From the IMG/VR virus record IMGVR_UViG_3300030109_004478, positions 1 to 24,466 of that record: a stretch of DNA of 24,466 nt; one strand, given 5' to 3'. Numbering within the stretch: the first letter of the stretch is position 1; each line of letters opens with the position of its first letter. A model generated the notes under the pieces. The model saw nothing but the letters and a program-made list of their open reading frames with translations, was not told the origin of the DNA and did no database searches. The position numbers and the translations under genes were made by a program. The DNA is from a virus. This document shows, in pieces, positions 6,728 through 12,382 of the stretch.

Positions 6728-7120
6728 ATGCAGGATTACACAGATTCCTTGGAGTCAATCGCAAAGTCGATTAATTACGTAAGCTCCAACCTTCCTGAAA
6801 CTCCGTATTTCAATACTGAGGGCATTGAGCGTGCGCTTAGCGGTGTAGCCAACGGCTTTACTGAGCTTTCTCCCCATATTGGGGGGCAAGATTTATGTAC
6901 AAGCCTAGAAAACATTGAAGAGTATTTGGCTCAGCTGAATGAAACCATGGACAATCAAGTCAAATGGCTTCATGACATCAACATTTCTCTGCGCCTTTTG
7001 GTTCAGATAAAAGCCTGTGAACTTAGTCATTCAAATGTTTCGATGCCAAAGGCAAGCGGCACTATCACGCAGCCGTTAGACAAAGACGAAAACAGTCCTT
7101 ATTGGGCTGACGACGACTAA
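6728..7120 (+). CDS. Hypothetical early protein, 130 aa, probable coiled coil
   Basis: Translation probably starts at the ATG four bases after the previous stop, with GAGG eight bases upstream inside that gene. The chain is acidic and mostly helical, with heptad-like regions (LESIAKSINYVSSNL and LENIEEYLAQLNETM), and ends in a Pro/Asp-rich tail, SPYWADDD. It is the last gene before a strong terminator. No catalytic motif is visible and no family is recognised. Confidence 0.6.
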   Translation: MQDYTDSLESIAKSINYVSSNLPETPYFNTEGIERALSGVANGFTELSPHIGGQDLCTSLENIEEYLAQLNETMDNQVKWLHDINISLRLLVQIKACELSHSNVSMPKASGTITQPLDKDENSPYWADDD

Positions 7121-7129
7121 TTTTAAAGT

Positions 7130-7153
7130 GGGGGCCTTGCGCCCCCTTTTTTT
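7130..7153 (+). terminator. Strong intrinsic terminator of the SSB-like operon
   Basis: The stem GGGGGC/GCCCCC with the five-base loop CTTGC is followed at once by seven T residues. It closes the three-gene unit that begins at the 5460 promoter. Confidence 0.9.
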
Positions 7154-7185
7154 AGGGTTATATTAGTTTTGGGAAAGAGTACCTA

Positions 7186-8007
7186 GTGACAAACGAAGCT
7201 GATCCACAGAACATTCTTGCTTCGTTACGGCGCTGGCAACTAGAGCAAGACAACTCAGGCCCCTTCAGGGTTTACAGAGATCAAGAAGGGCTGATTTACC
7301 ATTCAGTAACGCATATCCTGAAGCACACAGCCCCTCAATCCCAGAAAGATGCCCTGGAGCGTTGGTCCAAGAGAGCAAGTAGTGATATGGAGCGTGACAT
7401 TGCCTGTGATCGCGGCACCATTGCTCATGAGCACTGTGAATATATTCTCAAAACAGCTTCAAAGCTGGCCCGTCAAAGTGCCAACAAGAAAGGAGCGTGG
7501 AAGATTTGGGATGATGGTTTGGCACGTCCTCCAAAAGCCATCACCTCCTGGGCACTTAAGAAGTCGAAAGATGGAGCGCCGAAAGTTGCATGGCCAGCCC
7601 GTGAGTACGCCAGAGGTTTATCCGACTGGTTGGTAAGTGGAACGGTAACGGCCATTCATGCGTCGGAATTCAGCGTTAGTAGTGAGGAAGGATTTGCTGG
7701 AACGGCAGATGCCTTACTTGATACGCCATTAGGTTTAACGATCTGCGATTTTAAGACCAGCAGTCGTGAAGCAGACAAGCCTGAAGCGTGGTTAAAGGAC
7801 CATCAGGACCAATTAGGTGCTTATAGCCTTGGATTGCGTGAGAGGGCTGGTATCCGAGTGGATGCTGGAGCGGTCATTATTGCCAAACCTAATGGGACCA
7901 TTCAACTGCGGATGCTTAGCGAATTGGAGATTAGGGGATGCGAAGCCCGCTGGACTGAACGCAACAACATATATAAGGAGATGTTATTGGCTGGTGAAGT
8001 CTGCTAA
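7186..8007 (+). CDS. PD-(D/E)XK nuclease, RecB/Cas4-like exonuclease, 273 aa
   Basis: The nuclease signature is complete: RGTIAHEH with His at about 81, GFAGTADALL with Asp at about 175, CDFKTS with Asp 188 and Lys 190, and QLGAYSLGL giving the QxxxY element at about 209-213. This order is typical of RecB-family and Cas4-type exonucleases used by phages for recombination, DNA repair or host DNA breakdown. The GTG start is supported by GGGAAAGAG six bases upstream. It follows the terminator closely, with a TTATAT-like -10 word at about 7158, so it probably has its own promoter. It may work with the SSB-like protein. Confidence 0.8.
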   Translation: MTNEADPQNILASLRRWQLEQDNSGPFRVYRDQEGLIYHSVTHILKHTAPQSQKDALERWSKRASSDMERDIACDRGTIAHEHCEYILKTASKLARQSANKKGAWKIWDDGLARPPKAITSWALKKSKDGAPKVAWPAREYARGLSDWLVSGTVTAIHASEFSVSSEEGFAGTADALLDTPLGLTICDFKTSSREADKPEAWLKDHQDQLGAYSLGLRERAGIRVDAGAVIIAKPNGTIQLRMLSELEIRGCEARWTERNNIYKEMLLAGEVC

Positions 8008-8192
8008 TGGAAGAAGCATTAGACCTTATATATCGCGGCAAATGCAACGTAGCTGTCAAAGCAAAAGAACTAGACATCTCAACAGAAACGCTAAAACGTC
8101 TAGTCCGTGAATATATATTGGAGCGCCCGTTAGATACGAGCGATCCAAATATTTGGAGCGGTGAAGTAGAACTAGGTTGGCCGTGGGCGTAA
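8007..8192 (+). CDS. Small helix-turn-helix protein, 61 aa
   Basis: The start codon overlaps the nuclease stop (TAATG), which indicates coupling. The segment MEEALDLIYRGKCNVAVKAKELDISTETLKRLVREYI fits a helix-turn-helix in which AVKAKELDISTETLKRLV supplies the two helices, similar to small phage or transposase HTH proteins. The C-terminus contains a Trp-rich tail, SGEVELGWPWA. A DNA-binding regulator or a partner of the nuclease is possible. Its last 21 bases overlap the end of a gene on the other strand. Confidence 0.6.
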   Translation: MEEALDLIYRGKCNVAVKAKELDISTETLKRLVREYILERPLDTSDPNIWSGEVELGWPWA

Positions 8193-8300
8193 CTTAGATT
8201 TAGCCGCTTCACGTTTCAATTGTCTGGAGGTTTTACCAGAACGTTTATCAGAATCTTTGCGAAGCTGCTCACGATCAAAGATACTTTTCTGAGTGTTCAT
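8172..8300 (-). CDS. Small basic protein, 42 aa
   Basis: The frame reads MNTQKSIFDREQLRKDSDKR followed by SGKTSRQLKREAAKSK, very polar and basic. Its ATG overlaps the stop of the upstream gene as ATGA, the same junction used by most genes of this block, and this is the main support for it. It is the last gene of the minus-strand block. Function is unknown; charge suggests nucleic-acid contact. Confidence 0.55.
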   Translation of the reverse strand: MNTQKSIFDREQLRKDSDKRSGKTSRQLKREAAKSKLRPRPT

Positions 8301-8587
8301 AAACTGTACTTGCGTTTGTAAGCGGCAGTGTGCATTTCATCCAAAGTTACAGGAGGTTCACCACCTGAATTATCCCAAAGATGATAGGGCGTTGGATCGT
8401 ACTCTAATTCATTTTCAAGTTGTGGAATCACCTCACTTTCGAGAAGATCCATCATGCCATGAGTCAATTCAACGTCCATCATGTGTCGTTTATTTTCACG
8501 CTCTACAACACCTTTAAGGATGTCCAGAGCGCGTTGAATCTTGGCAGATTCATATTCACGAATGGGACGATAGTGATAAGTCACCAC
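8297..8587 (-). CDS. Hypothetical protein, 95-96 aa
   Basis: Two tandem GTG codons are possible starts, both overlapping the stop of the gene upstream. The product is acidic and helical, with VTYHYRPIREYESAKIQRAL at the start and a Pro/Gly-rich middle (YDPTPYHLWDNSGGEPP). No family is recognised. It belongs to a run of coupled small genes between 10.1 and 8.2 kb. Confidence 0.6.
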   Translation of the reverse strand: MVTYHYRPIREYESAKIQRALDILKGVVERENKRHMMDVELTHGMMDLLESEVIPQLENELEYDPTPYHLWDNSGGEPPVTLDEMHTAAYKRKYSL

Positions 8588-8838
8588 TCCACCTCCTTTA
8601 CGAGTTGTGCAAGTCTTTTCAATGATTCAAGGCTGTCAACGTGACGTTTGCCAGCTGCATATATAGGATCTTCCATGCTTTTAGCATGTGCCATTTCCTG
8701 CTGAACCAACTTAAAACAAAATTCAATTCGCTTTAACGGTTCAGAAGCAAAATGAGCCGAAGCCTTGCTTTTTTCACCGCCAAGAATCAAACAAAGTAAT
8801 TGTGTGATGGAGCGGTTCGCTTGGTTTTTAGTGATCAT
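8581..8838 (-). CDS. Hypothetical protein, 85 aa
   Basis: The ATG forms an ATGA overlap with the stop of the gene upstream. The protein is almost fully helical, with LKRIEFCFKLVQQEMAHAKS and LESLKRLAQLVKEVEW. I see no catalytic or metal-binding motif. It is one of the coupled small genes of the block, and a small helical adaptor or inhibitor would fit. Confidence 0.6.
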   Translation of the reverse strand: MITKNQANRSITQLLCLILGGEKSKASAHFASEPLKRIEFCFKLVQQEMAHAKSMEDPIYAAGKRHVDSLESLKRLAQLVKEVEW

Positions 8839-9011
8839 TTGAGGTTGCGGTTACGTTCAGCAGCGTCAGGGATAGAAGCGTTGAGATCATCGAACTCCTG
8901 TTGTGCCAGTCGTTCACGTTCTTCAATTTCTTCATCAGAAGGAGGCCATGGATCAATAAAGTCATCAGGCATCAAATCATCATCAAAATCGCGGCGACGT
9001 TTTTTAGTCAT
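8835..9011 (-). CDS. Small highly charged protein, 58 aa
   Basis: The probable start is the ATG of MTKKRRRDFDDDLMPDDFID; the frame is open for a further 25 codons upstream, but that part overlaps the previous gene and is out of character. A basic N-terminus is followed by an acidic Asp/Pro region and a helix (EEIEERERLAQQEFDDLN). The stop overlaps the next start. Most likely a disordered or partly helical protein; no family is recognised. Confidence 0.55.
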   Translation of the reverse strand: MTKKRRRDFDDDLMPDDFIDPWPPSDEEIEERERLAQQEFDDLNASIPDAAERNRNLK

Positions 9012-9039
9012 GGTGTCGGAATGGTTTGAGATTTTTGTC

Positions 9040-9396
9040 TCAGTATTTTTGAGACTGGTTGCCGCCCATGCGGTGAAGGCGTTCAAAGGCTCTAGAAAGC
9101 TGCATTAGCTCACTCACGTTGTGTTGAGCGGATGCTTCCATCCAAGCTTGCTCAAGGTCTCTCAGCATTGCGTCACGCTGTTCAAGCATTGGTGTTGGAG
9201 CGGTGTCAACGTCCAACTCCATGTTTTCACTATCCATTTGAGTGCTTGCTAAGGCAACGTCACGGAAGCTAGTAGCGCGACTGATACTGAATAACCGTTC
9301 AACCCTTAAAGCAACGGCTGAAGGCTGATAGCCAAGGCTCAGGAGGCGCTTAGCCTCCCGAATGTGTTGGCCTTTGATTTCATTGGAGCGTTTCAC
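9040..9396 (-). CDS. Putative HTH DNA-binding protein, 118 aa
   Basis: The N-terminal 50 residues (KGQHIREAKRLLSLGYQPSA, then VALRVERLFSISRATSFRDV) look like a helix-turn-helix of the resolvase or small-terminase sort, with GYQPSAVALRV as the first helix and turn. A variable acidic linker and a helical C-terminus follow (LEQAWMEASAQHNVSELMQL). The start is GTG in a GTGA overlap with the stop of the gene upstream. It could be a regulator. A second small-terminase-like protein is a weaker option, given the HTH plus helical layout. Confidence 0.5.
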   Translation of the reverse strand: MKRSNEIKGQHIREAKRLLSLGYQPSAVALRVERLFSISRATSFRDVALASTQMDSENMELDVDTAPTPMLEQRDAMLRDLEQAWMEASAQHNVSELMQLSRAFERLHRMGGNQSQKY

Positions 9397-9647
9397 GACA
9401 AAGGCGTGATAAATAACACTTGATTGTCTTGGGGAAAATCAACGCGAATTGTTTCGCCAAGATCACAAGTAGTGTGCTCAAGATGGGTTAAACCCATAAT
9501 TTGTTTAGCCTTGCGGACAATCCAAGGACCTGAATACTTTGATGGAATCATCACATTTTCACGGATAACCCATGAATAGTTTGCTTGACCTCCGAAAGTG
9601 TCAGTGTGCTCAAGCTGCCAGCGAAAACATGGAATACCTTGTTTCAT
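9393..9647 (-). CDS. Conserved-looking hypothetical protein, 84 aa
   Basis: GAGG lies seven bases before the ATG and the start overlaps the previous stop. The sequence has many aromatic and His residues near the N-terminus (CFRWQLEHTDTFGGQANYSW), then WVIRENVMIPSKY and an ending of beta type, VLFITPLS. It appears to be a small folded domain. I do not recognise a function. Confidence 0.6.
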   Translation of the reverse strand: MKQGIPCFRWQLEHTDTFGGQANYSWVIRENVMIPSKYSGPWIVRKAKQIMGLTHLEHTTCDLGETIRVDFPQDNQVLFITPLS

Positions 9648-9886
9648 GACTGAACCTCAGCATTATCAAGCTTGCGGATGTGATCCGTCAAAACTTGCAT
9701 GAACCGTTCTTGATTGGAGCGGTCACAATAAGGCAGATACTTTGCGATAGCATCATTCAATGCTTTTGTTCCGGTAAAAATTGAAACGGAACAATCAGAG
9801 CCATCATTAATGGTGATCAAACCACTAATCAAGTCAATTTTGGTTTGACCTTCTACGTGGAAATGGTTGTTGGTAGTTTGTTTCAT
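9644..9886 (-). CDS. Hypothetical protein, 80 aa, similar in its C-terminal half to the protein at 11713-11961
   Basis: The second half carries KALNDAIAKYL, then LTDHIRKLDNAEVQS. The protein encoded 2 kb away has GALSDAVDSYL and LTDLNRKEDIKAEAKS at matching places, and both have a Gly/Asp/Ser-rich turn with beta strands before it. The match is too ordered to dismiss, so these two may be diverged copies. No Shine-Dalgarno is seen before the ATG, which lies four bases after the previous stop. Function unknown. Confidence 0.6.
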   Translation of the reverse strand: MKQTTNNHFHVEGQTKIDLISGLITINDGSDCSVSIFTGTKALNDAIAKYLPYCDRSNQERFMQVLTDHIRKLDNAEVQS

Positions 9887-9890
9887 AGTT

Positions 9891-10118
9891 TTAGAAAGGG
9901 TTTGTCCAGTTGTAGGCTTGGTGATTACTCACGATGCCATCCTTGTTCAAAGCATCGACAAAATTGTTGAATGATTCGCGCTTAGCGATGCTGTCGTTTT
10001 TGTAGTTTGGTTGTTCTGACAAGATGCCTTGCCATAAAATCTTGAATTCTTCCAAGACTTGTTTTTTAGTCGTTCGCACTGGTTTAAGTGGTTGTTGGTT
10101 TGGAGCGGAAACGGTCAA
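9891..10118 (-). CDS. Hypothetical protein with TTG start, first gene of its block, 75 aa
   Basis: No ATG or GTG is available near the start; TTG is preceded five bases upstream by a strong GAGGAG, which decides the start. The N-terminus is Pro/Thr/Lys-rich (SAPNQQPLKPVRTTKKQVLE), then a helical domain follows (FKILWQGILSEQPNYK). As the first gene after the divergent gap at 10.12-10.16 kb, it is probably closest to the promoter of the eight-gene block. The family is not recognised. Confidence 0.65.
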   Translation of the reverse strand: MTVSAPNQQPLKPVRTTKKQVLEEFKILWQGILSEQPNYKNDSIAKRESFNNFVDALNKDGIVSNHQAYNWTNPF

Positions 10119-10163
10119 CCCGTCTCCTCAATCCATTATTACACGATTAAAAGGGTTTTGGCC

Positions 10164-10373
10164 ATGGCTACCATGAAAACATCCCAACAACGCAGCAAAA
10201 TGCCTGACGTTTGGATAGCACCGGATGAACTCGAATTACTCTTAGAGTCCATCCATGCTTACGCTCACTCAAACGATGGAAAGCGCCGCTCAGGTCGCTT
10301 AACTTTCCTGCGTGAGAAAATTGTGCAAGTGAAACTCAACGGTTCAGCCTTGCGTGTCTACCCTTCTCGATAA
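10164..10373 (+). CDS. Small hypothetical protein, 69 aa, lone plus-strand gene
   Basis: The frame is open further upstream, but the ATG of MATMKTSQQRSKMPD with AAGGG upstream is the natural start. The remainder is basic and helical (LELLLESIHAYAHSNDGKRR, LTFLREKIVQVKL). It is divergent from the gene at 9.9-10.1 kb and convergent with the next block, isolated between two minus-strand operons. That placement is typical of a local regulator, but no DNA-binding motif is clear. Confidence 0.55.
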   Translation: MATMKTSQQRSKMPDVWIAPDELELLLESIHAYAHSNDGKRRSGRLTFLREKIVQVKLNGSALRVYPSR

Positions 10374-10386
10374 TTGGAACGGACAT

Positions 10387-10412
10387 AAAAAAAGCCCCCT
10401 ATACGGGAGGCT
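10387..10412 (-). terminator. Intrinsic terminator of the second minus-strand block
   Basis: Read on the - strand, AGCC-T-CCC pairs with GGGGGCT around a short loop, and seven T residues follow. The stop codon of the 53-aa gene lies in the hairpin itself. It also separates this block from the convergent gene at 10.2-10.4 kb. Confidence 0.85.
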
Positions 10413-10560
10413 CATCTTGAAAGTCTTCTACCTCGTAAGGCTTAGGAAAACTTCCACCATTAGCTTGAAACTCCTCCCATAAATAGCAGGCATGTTTCAA
10501 GCCGTCCGCTGTGCTTGGATCGTAACCGTTAAGCCGTGCAAGTTCTTCAAAGGTGATCAT
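10399..10560 (-). CDS. Small acidic protein, 53 aa
   Basis: MITFEELARLNGYDPSTADG is followed by LKHACYLWEEFQANGG and an acidic, Pro-rich end, VEDFQDEPPV. The start forms an ATGA overlap with the stop of the gene upstream, and the stop is inside the terminator. Codon structure and coupling support a real gene. It may be a small HTH-like or host-factor-binding protein; no family is recognised. Confidence 0.6.
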   Translation of the reverse strand: MITFEELARLNGYDPSTADGLKHACYLWEEFQANGGSFPKPYEVEDFQDEPPV

Positions 10561-10865
10561 TCAAAAAACCTGCCAACGACAACAAAATTACAATCCTCTG
10601 TCAGTTTAACTAAAATCCCGGACCATACCGAGTCCGAAACGTAACCATCCCAACCGTTAAGGTTTGGATCGCTAACGTCCGTTACTCGCATAAAATCCTG
10701 CAAGTGGTAAACCTGCCCACAATAGGCAAAGAATCCGAAGTTGGATTCAATGTCTTGAGGATTCATCCAATCGTAGTCCTTACGGATCTCTGACTGAATG
10801 TTTTCGTTAAAATCCCCCAGGTGCATCAGTGGCCTTGGAACGTTATTTGTTTTGATGGTAAACAT
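10557..10865 (-). CDS. Hypothetical protein, 102 aa
   Basis: The domain has a dense set of aromatic residues: MFTIKTNNVPRPLMHLGDF, then FGFFAYCGQVYHLQDFM, GWDGYVSDSVWSGILVKL and VVVGRFFE. The Gly-Trp-Asp-Gly-Tyr and VVGR elements look like signatures of a conserved phage or plasmid family, but I cannot name a function. The ATG is only six bases after a hairpin and short T tract and has no Shine-Dalgarno site. Confidence 0.65.
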   Translation of the reverse strand: MFTIKTNNVPRPLMHLGDFNENIQSEIRKDYDWMNPQDIESNFGFFAYCGQVYHLQDFMRVTDVSDPNLNGWDGYVSDSVWSGILVKLTEDCNFVVVGRFFE

Positions 10866-10871
10866 AAGAAA

Positions 10872-10894
10872 ATCCCGGCGGTTAAGCCGGGGAT
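10872..10894 (-). terminator. Hairpin with short T tract just before a start codon
   Basis: On the - strand ATCCCCGGC and GCCGGGAT pair around six bases, followed by TTTTCTT and then the ATG of the next gene. The T tract is weak for a full terminator. An attenuator or an RNA-stability hairpin controlling the downstream gene is a good alternative. Confidence 0.55.
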
Positions 10895-10907
10895 AATTGG
10901 AACGGAA

Positions 10908-11267
10908 CTAACAGCACGCCAACGCGGCTACGTTGTAAACTTGATCAATCGGGAAGTTGTAACCTTCAAGATCTGATTCCCTGTAAAAATACAAAGAACA
11001 ACCTCTAGGATCTCCCTGATGATAAATCTTGCCACCGCATTGAGCGGCTAACGTTTGAGCTTCTTTAAGGTATTTTGCCTCACGATTGGCAATAACTGGA
11101 CCTTTAACAGGACAGCCAAACTGATCGGATCTATACCTTCTCGGAATTGTGCAATCTTCATCATCCCATTGAATGAATCCGTTGCATTCATCCTCTGCCC
11201 ACTTGTTTAAATGCCGTTCAATCTGGCAAAGCCTTTGGAACGTTGCTGATGGTAGTTTGTTTTGCAT
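10908..11267 (-). CDS. Conserved-looking hypothetical protein, 119 aa
   Basis: MQNKLPSATFQRLCQIERHL leads to a Trp/Asp/Glu-rich middle (DECNGFIQWDDEDC) and a striking GGKIYHQGDPRGCSLYFYR segment, followed by a C-terminus with a Cys pair. The QGDPRG turn looks like a conserved phage-family signature without a known activity. The ATG lies three bases after the T tract of a terminator and there is no Shine-Dalgarno site, so translation may be leaderless or depend on read-through. Confidence 0.65.
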   Translation of the reverse strand: MQNKLPSATFQRLCQIERHLNKWAEDECNGFIQWDDEDCTIPRRYRSDQFGCPVKGPVIANREAKYLKEAQTLAAQCGGKIYHQGDPRGCSLYFYRESDLEGYNFPIDQVYNVAALACC

Positions 11268-11270
11268 GGT

Positions 11271-11298
11271 AAAAAAAGACCCCAGATTATTCTGGGGT
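11271..11298 (-). terminator. Strong intrinsic terminator inside the second minus-strand block
   Basis: ACCCCAGA and TCTGGGGT pair perfectly over eight bases around a four-base loop. Seven T residues follow on the - strand, four on the + strand. The loop contains the stop codon of the 47-aa gene. The next gene starts three bases beyond the T tract. Confidence 0.85.
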
Positions 11299-11430
11299 TT
11301 TAAGAATAAACTGTTTTAAAGGATTACACTTTTTAAGATAACGCAGCGTTTTGACTGCGTCATCTGGGGAAATGTCCCCCAGATGTAACACTTTCTCATC
11401 TCGTGATTCTGTGATGCAGATGATGATCAT
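11287..11430 (-). CDS. Small protein, 47 aa
   Basis: MIIICITESRDEKVLHLGDI is followed by SPDDAVKTLRYLKKCNP and LKQFILKTPE. It looks like a beta-alpha mini-domain. GGAGG lies ten bases before the ATG, and the start overlaps the stop of the gene upstream as ATGA. Its stop sits in a terminator loop, and a perfect nine-base-pair inverted repeat lies within its coding sequence (11361-11385). Confidence 0.6.
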   Translation of the reverse strand: MIIICITESRDEKVLHLGDISPDDAVKTLRYLKKCNPLKQFILKTPE

Positions 11431-11591
11431 TGCGTCACATCCTCCAATTTATGAGGATACTCCGGGCGGATCCTTGAAGCATAAAAGAACAGCCTTTCAG
11501 CGTCTTTTTTGCTTCTCGGATGTCCGTAAGTTATCCAGCCAAGACCCCCAGACTGGGGGATCCCGCGCCATACTTGAACGAGATAAGTCAT
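11427..11591 (-). CDS. Small basic protein, 54 aa
   Basis: The frame MTYLVQVWRGIPQSGGLGWI continues through TYGHPRSKKDAERLFFYASR to a Pro-rich end. It begins with TGATG overlapping the previous stop and ends overlapping the next ATG. The YASR and DAERLF helix with an initial beta strand suggests a small folded domain. A seven-base perfect inverted repeat, CCCCCAG/CTGGGGG, is embedded in it. Family unknown. Confidence 0.6.
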   Translation of the reverse strand: MTYLVQVWRGIPQSGGLGWITYGHPRSKKDAERLFFYASRIRPEYPHKLEDVTQ

Positions 11592-11716
11592 CAGCGAATC
11601 ACCCGGTTGTAAACCTGGGTTCCACTATGACCCTGGAACGTTGCGCTGTTAACAGCAACGACACAAAAAGCACCGGCTGCCACGTAGGCAGCCAGCACGG
11701 ACAGAAACGATTTCAT
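11591..11716 (-). CDS. Small membrane or secreted protein, 41 aa
   Basis: MKSFLSVLAAYVAAGAFCVV is a clear hydrophobic segment behind a Lys, followed by AVNSATFQGHSG and a short polar end. It could be a single-pass membrane protein or a signal peptide with a short mature part. It overlaps both neighbours (ATGA upstream, TGATG downstream), so the whole set is translationally coupled. Small membrane proteins in early operons often interfere with host envelope functions or with superinfection; that is only a suggestion here. Confidence 0.6.
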   Translation of the reverse strand: MKSFLSVLAAYVAAGAFCVVAVNSATFQGHSGTQVYNRVIR

Positions 11717-11961
11717 GATTTAGCTTCAGCTTTGATGTCTTCCTTGCGGTTTAGATCGGTCAGCATTGTGATAATGCGGTCCCGATCCCAACGTGTCAAA
11801 CGATCGGTGAGATAAGAATCCACCGCGTCAGACAATGCCCCGTAAGGTAGCTCAAGTGTCACGCTGTCTCCAGAGCTTTGGCACGTTGCAAGAATGCGAC
11901 CGCCGCTGATCTGAATGGCACCGCTGTTGATGCTGTGAACCGTTTGCACTTTGGTCTCCAT
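11713..11961 (-). CDS. Hypothetical protein, 82 aa, similar to the protein at 9644-9886
   Basis: The first half, METKVQTVHSINSGAIQISG then SSGDSVTLELPYG, is of beta type. The helical second half, ALSDAVDSYL and DRDRIITMLTDLNRKEDIKA, lines up with the protein encoded 2 kb downstream. It is the first gene of the second minus-strand block and follows a long structured non-coding stretch. Its function is unknown; the pair suggests a duplicated early-gene family in this phage. Confidence 0.6.
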   Translation of the reverse strand: METKVQTVHSINSGAIQISGGRILATCQSSGDSVTLELPYGALSDAVDSYLTDRLTRWDRDRIITMLTDLNRKEDIKAEAKS

Positions 11962-12139
11962 TGGTTCCGTTAGTTAGGGTTAGCTTTTTAGGTTTGCTGA
12001 GAGCTGCCCTTGTGGGACGTGAACCGCTGTGAACAGTTGTCAGCTAAGCAAGGGCTAACCCGTGCTGCTGGCTGTTTGAGGCGAATCGCTCTCAGACTTT
12101 ATTCAGTTGTCAAGGTGCGAGCTATGCTCACTTTGTATT

Positions 12140-12159
12140 GTATCACAACTAAGTGATAC
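12140..12159. promoter_or_regulatory. Perfect seven-base inverted repeat, operator-like
   Basis: GTATCAC and GTGATAC are separated by AACTAA. The 20-base dyad has the size of a dimeric repressor site and lies in the non-coding region between the early block and the terminase genes. No copy was noticed elsewhere in the window. Confidence 0.5.
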
Positions 12160-12176
12160 CTAGCAAGTGGTGGAGA

Positions 12177-12242
12177 ATGTTAAGTTCTCTTCCTTTCTTT
12201 GCTGTTTTAATTATAGCTTATCGAGTGCTACAGAGCAAGTAA
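12177..12242 (+). CDS. Possible 21-aa hydrophobic peptide
   Basis: The frame MLSSLPFFAVLIIAYRVLQSK would form one short membrane helix with polar ends. A purine-rich stretch with GGTGG lies just upstream, and the operator-like dyad is 17 bases before the start. Length is too short for confidence; a chance frame is quite possible. If real, it resembles small membrane-acting peptides of phages or type I toxins. Confidence 0.25.
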   Translation: MLSSLPFFAVLIIAYRVLQSK

Positions 12243-12359
12243 TATCACTACAATCTGACACGTCATTTGTTACAAGGGGGGTGGTGTAGCAAATGCTGCA
12301 CGCCTACAGCAAGGGCCGGGTACCCTGCACATATATCCACTAAACAGTAATCGTGTACT

Positions 12360-12382
12360 AAAAAAGCCCCCTTAGTGGGGGC
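12360..12382 (-). terminator. Intrinsic terminator of the small terminase gene
   Basis: On the - strand GCCCCC and GGGGGC pair around a five-base loop, followed by six T residues. It lies 27 bases beyond the stop of the gene it ends. Confidence 0.88.

Larger units (their letters stand above)
10369..10906. repeat. Fifteen-base direct repeat flanking two small genes
   Basis: The word GATAATTGGAACGGA occurs at 10369-10383 and again at 10892-10906. The first copy covers the stop of the lone plus-strand gene; the second lies between a hairpin and the stop of the 119-aa gene. Each contains one TGGAACG heptamer, so the repeat may be a longer form of that motif. Confidence 0.7.
11962..12359. other. 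Non-coding control region rich in repeats and inverted repeats
   Basis: No convincing gene longer than 21 codons is present in this 400-base gap. It contains the inverted repeats GGGTTAGC/GCTAACCC (11977-11984 and 12054-12061) and GCCCTTG/CAAGGGC (12006-12012 and 12049-12055), two copies of CAGTTGTCA (near 12035 and 12104), a palindromic operator-like site at 12140, and a GC-rich stretch with GGGTACCC near 12318. On the - strand the first part would form a structured leader for the block below. The position beside the terminase genes would also suit a packaging site, but nothing proves this. Confidence 0.5.

Noticed and set aside
11351-11815. Plus-strand frame of 154 codons
   Set aside because: It is antisense to four coupled minus-strand genes with overlapping starts and stops, and its protein is Ser/Arg-rich without recognisable structure.
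12301-12330. tRNA-like or attenuator fold around GGGCCGGGTACCC
   Set aside because: Only a short palindrome is present and no cloverleaf can be drawn.
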